From: Pedobacter sp. MC2016-05
GTDB lineage: Bacteria > Bacteroidota > Bacteroidia > Sphingobacteriales > Sphingobacteriaceae
Length of the DNA stretch: 64,000 bases
Reading direction: 5' to 3'
Assembly: GCF_026239735.1 (NCBI RefSeq)
Contig: NZ_JAPIVT010000015.1
Span: forward strand, 62,001-126,000
Numbering within the stretch: the first letter of the stretch is position 1; each line of letters begins with the position of its first letter. The translations under genes were made by a program, and so were the position numbers. Positions 35,769-44,202 of the stretch are shown piece after piece. The notes beneath the pieces are model-generated. The model made no database searches. It had not been told where the DNA came from and was given only the letters and a program-made list of their open reading frames with translations.

Positions 35769-36620
35769 TTAAGCCCCAACCTCATCAAAATTAGTTGCTG
35801 TTGCCAACGCTTTCCAGTCTTCCATATCTTTCTGTACATCAGCGATTTTTGTATTTGCAACTTGATAAGCATCCGGACCTAAGAATAAATGCAAGGGCGA
35901 ATTTTCGCTTTCTGCTGCTGCAATAATTAAATCTGCTGCCTTGGCAGGATCGCCTGGTTGATTATTATTGATCTGTTCCTGATGGGCGATTTGAGATTCA
36001 CGCACTTCCTTATAAGCATCAATCGGTTTTTTTGGAATAGCAAAGGATCCGGAACTTAAAAACTCCGTTCTAAAATAACCAGGTTCAACAACTGTAGCTT
36101 TAATACCAAGTGATTTTACCTCAGCAGCCAAAGATTCTGTGAAACCAGCTACAGCAAATTTTGTGGCGCAGTAAATCCCGAAGCCTGGGAAATTGCCAGA
36201 AAAGCCGCCAATTGATGATATGTTGAAAATATGACCAGATTGTTGTCTCCTCATTTGAGGCAGGGCTTTTCTAATTACGTTTAAAGAACCGAAAACGTTT
36301 ACATCAAAATTCTCACGAGATTCTTTATCACTCAATTCTTCCAAAGCACCAAGCATTCCATAACCAGCATTATTTACTACAACATCCAAATTCCCGAACT
36401 TGCTAAGGGTTTGACTTATTGCCGATTCAACGCTTTCTTCATTCATCAAGTTAACTGAAATTGGTAAGAAATTTTCAAATTCTCCAACGGCGTTCGATAA
36501 GTCGTTTACGTTTCTAGAAGTTGCGGCAACGTTATATCCGCGGCTTAATAATTTTTTTACTAACGTTAGTCCGAGGCCTTTTGAAGCACCTGTTACGAAC
36601 CATACTTTTTTATTTTCCAT
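35769..36620 (-). CDS. Short-chain dehydrogenase/reductase 1
   Basis: This is an NAD(P)-dependent oxidoreductase of unknown substrate. The N-terminal cofactor loop is VTGASKGLGLTL, NNAGYGMLGALEEL is mid-domain, and the active site has Ser in NISSIG and YCATK. The 283 residues include a C-terminal region (about 190-270) with QEQINNNQPGDPAKAADLII typical of the SDR group often annotated as ketoreductase-like. It is closely similar throughout to the next gene upstream (36725-37561), so the pair is a tandem duplication. Confidence 0.9.
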   Translation of the reverse strand: MENKKVWFVTGASKGLGLTLVKKLLSRGYNVAATSRNVNDLSNAVGEFENFLPISVNLMNEESVESAISQTLSKFGNLDVVVNNAGYGMLGALEELSDKESRENFDVNVFGSLNVIRKALPQMRRQQSGHIFNISSIGGFSGNFPGFGIYCATKFAVAGFTESLAAEVKSLGIKATVVEPGYFRTEFLSSGSFAIPKKPIDAYKEVRESQIAHQEQINNNQPGDPAKAADLIIAAAESENSPLHLFLGPDAYQVANTKIADVQKDMEDWKALATATNFDEVGA

Positions 36621-36724
36621 GATTTTTGTTTTTAAATATTTATAAATGATTTATACCATATAAGACATATAAGAGCATTTAATCTTGTTTTATCTTAAAT
36701 TTCTTATATGGTGATAATAGCTGA

Positions 36725-37561
36725 TTAGTCGAAATCAGTTGAAATGGTAATTGCTTTCCAATCTTGATATTCTTTTGTCAGTGCATCGGTTTTTATGATT
36801 GCTCTATGCAAAGCATCTTTACCTAAAAGCAAATGGATAGGAGGATTTGGCATACTTGCCAGAGAAATCATTGCTGCAGCAGCTTTTTCCGGATCGCCAG
36901 CTTGTGTGCCATCCATTTTTAAGTATCGTTCGTGTATCACCCTTACTTCTTGGTAAGCATCGATTGGATTTTTTGCCAGCGTTAAAGATTCTTCTTTAAG
37001 AAAACTTGTTCTAAATGCTCCAGGGGCTACAACCGTAACCTTAACCCCAAATTCTTTTAGGTCTTCAGCTAACACTTCAGATAATGCAATTACTGCTGCT
37101 TTTGCAGCCGAATAAACTGCCCAACCCGTAGCGCCAACGATACCAGCGATTGATGCAATGTTGATGATATGGCCTGAACGTTGTGTTCTTAAATGCAGGC
37201 TTACTTTTCTAATCACATTTAAGGTTCCAAAAACATTTACATCGAAAGCATCTTTGGTTTCTTTATCCGTTAGCTCTTCGATGCTGCCCCCAATACCATA
37301 GCCTGCGTTGTTAATTACCACATCAATTCTACCAAATTGAGCAACAGTAGCATTAATCGCATCTTCTACACTTAACTCATCAGCAAGATTTACTGCTATA
37401 GGGAGAAATTTTTCTGAATTTGAATTGACTGCCGAAATTAAGTCGTTTACGTTTCTTGATGTTGCTGCAACTGATTGACCTGCTTTTAACAATTGGTTTA
37501 CCAAACTAAGTCCTAATCCTTTAGAAGCACCCGTTATAAACCAAACTTTTTTAATCCCCAT
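36725..37561 (-). CDS. Short-chain dehydrogenase/reductase 2
   Basis: This paralogue of the neighbouring SDR has the cofactor loop FITGASKGLGLSL, NNAGYGIGGSIEEL, the active-site serine in NIASIAG and the catalytic YSAAK. It has 278 residues. It lies between the AraC-type regulator (82 bases upstream) and SDR 1 (104 bases downstream), all on the minus strand, so the regulator probably controls both. The substrate is unknown. The gaps leave room for separate promoters. Confidence 0.9.
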   Translation of the reverse strand: MGIKKVWFITGASKGLGLSLVNQLLKAGQSVAATSRNVNDLISAVNSNSEKFLPIAVNLADELSVEDAINATVAQFGRIDVVINNAGYGIGGSIEELTDKETKDAFDVNVFGTLNVIRKVSLHLRTQRSGHIINIASIAGIVGATGWAVYSAAKAAVIALSEVLAEDLKEFGVKVTVVAPGAFRTSFLKEESLTLAKNPIDAYQEVRVIHERYLKMDGTQAGDPEKAAAAMISLASMPNPPIHLLLGKDALHRAIIKTDALTKEYQDWKAITISTDFD

Positions 37562-37643
37562 AATTTTATCCTTTTTGTTAAGACAAAATTACGGCGCGAA
37601 TTAAAATTTACTATTACGTCAATCAAACTGATGATTACTAAAA

Positions 37644-38555
37644 TCAAACAATACGATAAGAACCAGGCGTATTGTTAGTGAGTTTTTTAAAAAAATTATT
37701 GAAGTGTGTCGGTTCTTCAAAGCCTAAACAATAACCAATTTCAGAGATATTCCAGTCTGTATGTTTAAGTAAAGCCATCGCCTCGCTTAATAAACGCTCT
37801 GTAATATAATGTGTTGTGGTTTTTCCTGTTGTTTCTTTTATCGCCCTATTTAAGTGATTTACATGTACAGAAAGCTGGGCCGCGAAGTCTTTTGCTGAAC
37901 GCATGGTAAATCTTTGTCCAGGGTTTTCGATGGGAAACTGTCTTTCCAAAAGCTCTGTAAATACCGAGGTAATTCGAGAATTTGCATCGGGATGTTTGTA
38001 TAACACTTCTGATGGCTCTGTTTTGAGTGCGAAGTGCGTTATTTCAGTAGTATAATTTCTTAGCAGGTCATACTTATACATATAATCGCTATTGATTTCT
38101 TCCAGCATCTTCTCGAAAAGTGAAGAGATGAGCTCATCTTGTTTCGCATCCAAAATATACGCTGGCTTACCTCCAACTGCAAACATGGGCAAGTCGCCAA
38201 TATTTCCACGGATTTTCTCATTGAAAAATGCTTCGGTAAATATGCAAAAGTAGCCTCTCACATCATTCAATTTACCACTCGCCAATTCCCATTTGTAGGG
38301 CACTAAAGGATTGAAAAACATCAGTGCCGTTCCATTAATCTCAACACTTTTATCAGCATAATGGTAGATATTGTGACCTCTATTCAAAGCGATTTTATAG
38401 AAGTCTCTTCGGCTGTATTTTACTGGTGGTTTATCATCGCCAACACAGTCTTCCATCCTAAATACATTAAAATGGCCGATATCTTTTTGAAGGTTATCAG
38501 GCAAAAAATCAAACTTATTTTTATAAAACTCCTCTATAGATTCTGACTTACTCAT
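37644..38555 (-). CDS. AraC-family transcription regulator
   Basis: The 303-residue protein has an N-terminal cupin-like sensing half and a C-terminal pair of helix-turn-helix motifs (about 205-303): DFAAQLSVHVNHLNRAIKET and WNISEIGYCLGFEEPTHFNN, ending TPGSYR. It sits first in a leftward series with the two SDR genes and is likely to regulate them. The effector is unknown. About 318 bases of intergenic DNA separate it from the divergent TetR gene. Confidence 0.9.
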   Translation of the reverse strand: MSKSESIEEFYKNKFDFLPDNLQKDIGHFNVFRMEDCVGDDKPPVKYSRRDFYKIALNRGHNIYHYADKSVEINGTALMFFNPLVPYKWELASGKLNDVRGYFCIFTEAFFNEKIRGNIGDLPMFAVGGKPAYILDAKQDELISSLFEKMLEEINSDYMYKYDLLRNYTTEITHFALKTEPSEVLYKHPDANSRITSVFTELLERQFPIENPGQRFTMRSAKDFAAQLSVHVNHLNRAIKETTGKTTTHYITERLLSEAMALLKHTDWNISEIGYCLGFEEPTHFNNFFKKLTNNTPGSYRIV

Positions 38556-38820
38556 GAACCAAAGTTACAAAATTCAAACTGATATAGAAATCTTCTTTAG
38601 ACTTTAGCAGAGAAATAGTTCGTCGACTAAATTGACCAAATCGTCATGCTGAATTTATTTTAGCATCTTTTTCACATAAACACCATTATCCAGATCTTTA
38701 GAGACGGGATTGCGCCCAAAACAAAGAAATCCTTATAAAAGTAAGTTCTACAAAGATTTCTTTCGCTTCGCCTCAATCTAAATCGCGAATTATTAAAAAT
38801 ACATTACCATGATAAATAGA

Positions 38821-38853
38821 TTTGCATTTAATATACCAATCGGTATATATTTG
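38821..38853 (+). promoter_or_regulatory. Promoter of the TetR gene
   Basis: TTTG (38821-38824), 21 bases, then TATATTTG (38846-38853) matches the Bacteroidota consensus. The operator palindrome overlaps both spacer and -7 box. In the rest of the 38556-38873 gap I see no gene. Confidence 0.75.
38831..38848. promoter_or_regulatory. TetR operator 1 (autoregulation)
   Basis: The near-perfect palindrome ATATACCAATCGGTATAT sits inside the TetR promoter. Its exact reverse complement occurs at 39478-39495, before the SDR gene. A bound repressor would block the -7 box. Confidence 0.8.
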
Positions 38854-38873
38854 CTTTGTCAATTCAAATCAAC

Positions 38874-39461
38874 ATGACCAAGGCAGAAAAAACAAGAAAT
38901 TTCATTATAGAGAAAACAGCACCCATTTTTAATATGAAAGGTTATGCTGGTACATCTTTAAATGATATCATTGCTGCAACGGGGCTAACAAAGGGAAGTA
39001 TTTATGGCAATTTCGCTAATAAGGATGAAGTTGCGCTTGCTGCTTTCGATTATAATTTCAGTACGAATGTTTCAAAAATCGAGGCAGAAATAAGTCGGCA
39101 AAATACGACTGAAGGAAAATTACTTGCTTATATAAATATTTACCAAAGCCTTTTAATTAATGGGATTTCTCTGGGAGGTTGCCCAATTTTGAATACGGCT
39201 ATCGATGCCGATGATACACATCCCGCTCTCCGGGATAAAGTTTTAAAAGCAGTCTTCTCCTGGAAGAATAGAATTATAAGCCTGGTAGAAGAGGGGATTT
39301 TAAAGAAAGAACTTAAAGCTGATAATAATCCCGAACAAATTGCGCTAACAATTATTGCAATGATAGAGGGCGGAGTGATGGTTTCTCGCCTCACCAACAA
39401 CATGGAAAATTGGAAATTAATAATGAATTCTTTAAAAAAATATATTAAAAGCTTAGGCTAA
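38874..39461 (+). CDS. TetR-family repressor
   Basis: The 195-residue dimeric repressor has an N-terminal helix-turn-helix (GYAGTSLNDIIAATGLTKGS, about 20-39, then IYGNFANKDEVALAAF) and a helical ligand domain with SLGGCPILNTAIDADD, typical of the TetR_C subgroup that often guards SDR or quinone-oxidoreductase genes. I chose ATG 38874, since the TTG at 38856 lies too close to the transcription start. The two palindromes flanking the gene indicate control of itself and the downstream SDR operon. Confidence 0.9.
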   Translation: MTKAEKTRNFIIEKTAPIFNMKGYAGTSLNDIIAATGLTKGSIYGNFANKDEVALAAFDYNFSTNVSKIEAEISRQNTTEGKLLAYINIYQSLLINGISLGGCPILNTAIDADDTHPALRDKVLKAVFSWKNRIISLVEEGILKKELKADNNPEQIALTIIAMIEGGVMVSRLTNNMENWKLIMNSLKKYIKSLG

Positions 39462-39477
39462 AAAATTTTAAACAAAA

Positions 39478-39495
39478 ATATACCGATTGGTATAT
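39478..39495. promoter_or_regulatory. TetR operator 2, before the SDR gene
   Basis: ATATACCGATTGGTATAT is the exact reverse complement of operator 1, 17 bases before the SDR start codon. It marks a second site for the adjacent TetR repressor. Confidence 0.8.
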
Positions 39496-39511
39496 AATAG
39501 AAACAGCAAAT

Positions 39512-40279
39512 ATGAAAACTTCACAAAACACAGTATTAATTATCGGCGGAACAGCTGGTATCGGATTAGAAATCGTAAAACAGCTAACAGCATTAAACAA
39601 TCATGTGATTGTAACGGGTAGAAACAAAGAGCGCCTGGATTCCGCATTATCAGGGTTAAGCAATGTTACGTCCATCCAATTTGATGTAAGCAAGGCAGAA
39701 GAAGTTGATCAATTAGTTGAACGAATTGGAAAGGATTTCCCTAATTTAAATATGGTGATCAATAATGCCGGGAGAGCAATTGTTTACAATTTAGCTGATA
39801 ACAATCAGGACGCTTTCGCAAATGCTGAAGATGAAATGTTAACTAATTATTTATCCATCATCAGAATTAATCAAAAACTTTTACCGATTCTAAAAGCGCT
39901 GCCAGAATCGGCAATTGTAAATGTTTCGTCGGTTGTAGCTTAGGTTCCTGGTATCACGTTGCCAACTTATGCAGCCAGTAAAGCCGCTTTACATTCTTAT
40001 ACAACTTCGTTAAGGTTAAGTCTTGAAGATAGTTCAGTTAAAGTTTTTGAGTTGATGCCTCCTTTGGTTGATACCGAATTTTCAAAAGAAATTGGTGGGC
40101 ACAATGGTATTAAGCCATCAGTTGTTGCTGATGAATTTATTGCTGCTTTAGCAGAAGATGAATTCGAAATCAGGGTTGGTGATACCGCTAAAATTTATGA
40201 ATTGTTCCGTCAATCTCCTGTAGATGCTTTAAATGTGATGAATGCGAACAGAAAAGCTTGGGTAGAATCGGTAAACTAA
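39512..40279 (+). pseudogene. Short-chain dehydrogenase interrupted by one in-frame stop
   Basis: The first part (39512-39943) encodes the cofactor loop IIGGTAGIGLEIVKQL, VINNAGRAIVYNLAD and the strand AIVNVSSVVA, then TAG at 39941-39943. The same frame continues after the stop with VPGITLPTYAASKAALHSYT, holding the catalytic YxxxK, to 40279. Together they make one full SDR of about 255 residues. A single base change (for example from TTG) explains the stop. A truncated product would lack the active-site tyrosine and lysine. Sequencing error is possible. Confidence 0.8.
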
Positions 40280-40297
40280 TTAATCGAATCAGCAGGA

Positions 40298-40522
40298 ATG
40301 AAAAAGAAATTAACTTTCGCCTTTATTATGGCAATTTTTACAACAGGAATTGTAACCTTTGCGGCGATAAGCGTAAATCTAGGTTTTAGCGAGAAATTTA
40401 TTAAAGTCTGGGTCAAATCCTGGGCGATTTCTTATGTAGTGGCCATTCCCGCTATACTAATCATTGCTCCGAAAGTTCAGGCTTTCGTAGATTACCTGTA
40501 CGCAGGAGAAAATAAAAACTAA
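40298..40522 (+). CDS. DUF2798 small membrane protein
   Basis: The 74-residue protein has two transmembrane helices (about 5-27 and 40-60) separated by GFSEKFIKVWVKSWAISYVV, the pattern of DUF2798. The function is unknown. It starts 18 bases after the interrupted SDR and ends 4 bases before the FabF-type gene, so all are likely in the TetR-controlled message. Confidence 0.82.
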   Translation: MKKKLTFAFIMAIFTTGIVTFAAISVNLGFSEKFIKVWVKSWAISYVVAIPAILIIAPKVQAFVDYLYAGENKN

Positions 40523-40526
40523 TAAA

Positions 40527-41777
40527 ATGAAACGAGTAGTTGTAACTGGATTAGGCGCCATAACGCCACTTGGAAACACTGTAGAAGACTTCTGGAAAAA
40601 TATTCTCGATGGTAAAAGTGGTGTCGGACCGATTACTAAATTTGATACCAGTAAGTTTAAGACACATTTTGCTGCTGAGGTAAGAAATTTCAATGCGGAG
40701 GAGTTTCTGGATAAAAAAGAAGCTAGAAAGTACGATACCTTTACCCAATATGCTATCGCATCAAGCGACCAGGCGATTAAAGATGCTGGATTGGACTTTA
40801 CTGTGATGACGGATGCACAATTGGCTGAAGTTGGTGTAATTTGGGCTACTGGCAACGGAGGGATCTCTACTTTCGAAGAGCAGTTGGCCGAATTTCACCA
40901 AGGTGATGGAACACCAAGATTCAGTCCGTTTTTTATTCCGAAAATGATCGTAGATATTGCCGCCGGTGCCATTAGCATCCGCCACAAACTCCGCGGACCC
41001 AATTATTGTACGGTTTCGGCTTGTGCTTCTTCCAATACGGCTATTATAAATGCTTTCGATACGATTCGTTTGGGCAAGGCAAGTGTAATGGTTGCCGGAG
41101 GTTCTGAAGCTGCAATTACCGAAGCTTCTGTGGGCGGTTTCAACGCTGCACAAGCATTGTCTAAGAGAAATGACAGTCCTGAAACAGCTTCTAGACCATT
41201 TGATGAAACCCGTGATGGCTTTGTGATGGGTGAGGGCGCAGGTGCTTTAATTTTAGAAGAATTAGAACATGCGTTAAGCCGTGGCGCTCATATTTACGCA
41301 GAAATTGTTGGTGGCGGAATGGCTGCTGATGCTTACCACTTAACAGGAACGCCACCAGATGGAATCGGAGCAACTTTAGGGATGCAAAAAGCTTTAAGCG
41401 ATGCTAATATTTCTGCAGATAAAATCGACTACATCAATGCTCACGCTACCTCGACAGGCTTAGGCGATTTGAGCGAATTAAATGCAATCAAAAATGTTTT
41501 CGACGGCTTGCCTGTGGTAATTGGGGCATCAAAATCCATGACAGGTCATTTGCTTGGTGCCGCCGGCGCTGTAGAAAGCCTGATTAGTATTTTAGCCATA
41601 AGAGATGGTATCATTCCACCAACAATCAACACTGAAAAGCTTGATGAAAAAATCCCGGAAGGATTAAATATTGTTTTAGGGCAGCCGATTAGAAAGGAAA
41701 TCAACTACGTTTTAAACAATACATTCGGGTTCGGCGGACACGTAGCCAGCACCATTTTTAAGAAATTTGAGGGATAA
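40527..41777 (+). CDS. fabF: Beta-ketoacyl-ACP synthase II type enzyme
   Basis: This condensing enzyme extends acyl-ACP chains. The 416-residue thiolase fold has the nucleophile Cys166 in VSACASSNTAI, His306 in NAHATSTGLGDLSE, Lys336 and His341 in GASKSMTGHLLGAAGA, and the C-terminal NNTFGFGGH. The usual HGTSTPLGD reads HATSTGLGD here, a variation seen in some FabF homologues. It is not beside acpP or other fatty-acid genes and is co-directional with a TetR-regulated pair, so it may be a second, specialised copy. Its housekeeping status is uncertain. Confidence 0.88.
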   Translation: MKRVVVTGLGAITPLGNTVEDFWKNILDGKSGVGPITKFDTSKFKTHFAAEVRNFNAEEFLDKKEARKYDTFTQYAIASSDQAIKDAGLDFTVMTDAQLAEVGVIWATGNGGISTFEEQLAEFHQGDGTPRFSPFFIPKMIVDIAAGAISIRHKLRGPNYCTVSACASSNTAIINAFDTIRLGKASVMVAGGSEAAITEASVGGFNAAQALSKRNDSPETASRPFDETRDGFVMGEGAGALILEELEHALSRGAHIYAEIVGGGMAADAYHLTGTPPDGIGATLGMQKALSDANISADKIDYINAHATSTGLGDLSELNAIKNVFDGLPVVIGASKSMTGHLLGAAGAVESLISILAIRDGIIPPTINTEKLDEKIPEGLNIVLGQPIRKEINYVLNNTFGFGGHVASTIFKKFEG

Positions 41778-41778
41778 G

Positions 41779-42429
41779 CTATTTGTCCATTAATAGGTTA
41801 ACAAGTTCTTTTAACTCTTCGAGTTCCTGTTCCAATTTCGCAATACGATTTTCCAGCTCTTCATTGGGTTGGAAAATTGTAGTTTGTGCTACTTGTGGTT
41901 CTTCCTCTTGATTGTCTGCCTGTTCACCTAATAGGTGTACATATCTTGCCTCTTTCTGTCCTGGCTTTTTGGTCAACAGTTTTACGAACGCAGGCTCTCC
42001 CTCGGCAAGCTTCTGTAATTGTTCAGAAATTTCTTCGATACTTTCAAATTCGAATAGCCTTCCTGAATTGCTATTAATTTCGCCTGGTGTTAGTGGTCCT
42101 CTCAAAAGCAATAGGCAAAGAATAGAAAGTTCTGAAGGGATCAATGGATAAGCAATCGCTAAGTTATGCTTATATTTAATTACGTGGCTCGAACCTCCTG
42201 TAGCTGTTGATATTAAACCTTTTATTTTTAGTGAATTTAATGTTAGTGTTACGGTCTCCTCACTATAATTAACCACTGGATTTCTTGAGCTTTTTTGATT
42301 ACAAGCTGCTGTTAAACTGTTCAGCGTCATCGGGTAATAGTCTGGCGTGGTTCGGCTTTTTTCTATTAATGAACCTAAAACGCGTTGTTCTTCTGCAGAT
42401 AAATTGGGTAGCAATTTAATTTCTTCCAT
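41779..42429 (-). CDS. yceH: YceH family (DUF480) protein
   Basis: The 216-residue protein has two winged-helix domains, recognised by LSAEEQRVLGSLIEKSRTTP and YYPMTLNSLTAACNQKSSRN at the N-terminus and LLLRGPLTPGEINSNSGRLF in the middle. It ends in a coiled coil (ENRIAKLEQELEELKELVNL). The function is not established, and DNA binding is inferred from the fold. It converges with the fabF-type gene with 1 base between stops. Confidence 0.92.
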   Translation of the reverse strand: MEEIKLLPNLSAEEQRVLGSLIEKSRTTPDYYPMTLNSLTAACNQKSSRNPVVNYSEETVTLTLNSLKIKGLISTATGGSSHVIKYKHNLAIAYPLIPSELSILCLLLLRGPLTPGEINSNSGRLFEFESIEEISEQLQKLAEGEPAFVKLLTKKPGQKEARYVHLLGEQADNQEEEPQVAQTTIFQPNEELENRIAKLEQELEELKELVNLLMDK

Positions 42430-42596
42430 TTGCTAAAAATAGAAATTGAGTTGACATTATCGAAATTATTCTGTTGGTATCAGTTATTTCTTTGGCTAAT
42501 GCCTCTCATATCTTATTAGAATTATTCTAAATTTCTAAATCGAGCTAATTTCAGCTTAAGATTAGCGAACTTAGGAGACATCTCAAAACATACTTT

Positions 42597-43220
42597 ATGC
42601 AATCATCTGATAAGGAATCAAATCAGGGCGATAGCAGGAGAGACTTTTTAAAGAAAAGTTCACTCATTACTGCAATCGCTTTAACACCATCTGTTGCTGT
42701 TAAAGCAGCCGAAAACCAGGCTGATGAACGTTTCGCTGAACTTTTTGAAAAAATACCACTTAATATAACGGTAAACAATAAGGCTTATAAGACATCTATT
42801 GAGCCTCGTGTAACACTGTTAGATTATCTGCGTGAAGAGCTTCATTTAACAGGAACCAAAAAAGGCTGCGACCATGGTCAATGCGGTGCATGTACCGTCC
42901 ACGTAAATGGAGAACGCGTAAACTCTTGTTTAAGCTTGGCAGTGATGAACGAAGGGAAGAAAATAACGACTATAGAAGGACTTGCAAAAGCAGAAGAGTT
43001 ACATCCGATGCAGGCAGCATTTATTAAACATGATGGTTTTCAGTGTGGTTATTGTACACCCGGACAAATCATGTCGGCAGTGGCCTGCGTAAACGAAGGG
43101 CACACAAACTCGAGGGCAGAAATTAGTGAATATATGAGTGGAAACATTTGCAGATGTGGTGCTTATCCTAATATAGTTGACGCAATAGTTGAAGTTTCGA
43201 AGGGAGGAATGAAAGCATGA
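42597..43220 (+). CDS. paoA: Aldehyde dehydrogenase iron-sulfur subunit (PaoA/YagT-like)
   Basis: This is the small subunit of a xanthine-oxidase-family molybdenum enzyme. It carries two [2Fe-2S] clusters: the plant-type site in CDHGQCGACTVHVNGERVNS (Cys91, 96, 99, then Cys111), and the second in CGYCTPGQIMSAV and CRCGAYPN. The N-terminus has a twin-arginine signal (SRRDFLKKSSLITAIALTPS, Arg14-15), so the complex is exported folded to the periplasm. The stop overlaps the next gene by 4 bases. The symbol is by analogy with E. coli PaoABC. Confidence 0.92.
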   Translation: MQSSDKESNQGDSRRDFLKKSSLITAIALTPSVAVKAAENQADERFAELFEKIPLNITVNNKAYKTSIEPRVTLLDYLREELHLTGTKKGCDHGQCGACTVHVNGERVNSCLSLAVMNEGKKITTIEGLAKAEELHPMQAAFIKHDGFQCGYCTPGQIMSAVACVNEGHTNSRAEISEYMSGNICRCGAYPNIVDAIVEVSKGGMKA

Positions 43221-44200
43221 TCAACTTCCAATACTTAAGAACAACCTCGACAAAATCAGCATTATCCTTGTTGATAAAAGATAAAAATTCCAAGTTTCTT
43301 GCTGGTGGTACAAACTTGATCGATCTAATGAAAAGAGGGGTAACAGCTCCTGAAAAATTGATCGACATTAACCACGTTCCTTTAAAGCAAATTGAACTTG
43401 TTGGCGATAAAATTATCATTGGTGCCTTAGCATCGAATACTGCCGTTGCAGAAAATACTTTGGTTAAAGAAAAATTGCCTCTGCTGGCAATGGCCTTAAA
43501 TGCCGGTGCGTCTGCGCAGTTAAGAAATGTGGCTACAGTTGGTGGCAACATGATGCAACGGACACGTTGTGGCTATTTTTATGATACTGAAATGCCCTGC
43601 AACAAGCGCCAGCCGGGATCTGGTTGCGGCGCTATTGGTGGCTTTAACAGGATGCACGCCATCTTCGGAACATCAGATAAATGCATTGCCGTTCATCCGA
43701 GTGATATGTGCGTCGCTTTAGTCGCTTTAGATGCAGTTGCTGTGCTGGCAAGTACCAAAGGCGAACGCAAGGTTTTATTTCAAGATTTTCATCGCCTTGC
43801 GGGAGATACTCCTCAGTTAGACAATAACTTAAAAGCCGATGAGATGATCGTCCGCCTAGAAATTCCGGTAAATAATTTAGCTAAAAATTCTAACTACTTA
43901 AAGGTTAGAGACCGGGCATCTTACGCTTTTGCCTTAGTATCTGTAGCGGCCGCCTTAGAAATCTCTAACAATAAAATCAGCGATGTTCGCCTTGCAATGG
44001 GCGGCGTTGCACACAAACCATGGAGATTAACAGCGTCGGAAAATTTCTTAAAAGGCAAGGAACCAAGCCTTGAAAACTTTGAGCAAGCCGCCAAGTTGGC
44101 AATGACGGATGCAAAAGGATTTGGAGAGAATGATTTCAAACTCCAGATGGCTCCCAATACAATTATTGAAGCATTAACTGTTGCAAAATCTAAGGCATAA
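43217..44200 (+). CDS. paoB: Aldehyde dehydrogenase FAD subunit (PaoB/YagS-like)
   Basis: This is the medium subunit that binds FAD and relays electrons. The FAD-binding segments are KFLAGGTNLIDLMKRG and RNVATVGGNMMQRTRCGYFY. The insertion with CNKRQPGSGCGAIGG and further cysteines (DKCIAV) matches the extra [4Fe-4S] site known in E. coli PaoB. The 327 residues are normal. There is no signal peptide, so it is probably exported with the twin-arginine subunit. It overlaps the FeS gene by 4 bases and lies 2 bases before the large subunit gene. Confidence 0.92.
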   Translation: MINFQYLRTTSTKSALSLLIKDKNSKFLAGGTNLIDLMKRGVTAPEKLIDINHVPLKQIELVGDKIIIGALASNTAVAENTLVKEKLPLLAMALNAGASAQLRNVATVGGNMMQRTRCGYFYDTEMPCNKRQPGSGCGAIGGFNRMHAIFGTSDKCIAVHPSDMCVALVALDAVAVLASTKGERKVLFQDFHRLAGDTPQLDNNLKADEMIVRLEIPVNNLAKNSNYLKVRDRASYAFALVSVAAALEISNNKISDVRLAMGGVAHKPWRLTASENFLKGKEPSLENFEQAAKLAMTDAKGFGENDFKLQMAPNTIIEALTVAKSKA

Positions 44201-44202
44201 TC

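Noticed and set aside
40527..41153. Several long antisense frames inside the fabF-type gene
   Set aside because: They are a side effect of codon bias in the coding strand, with no start signals or homology.
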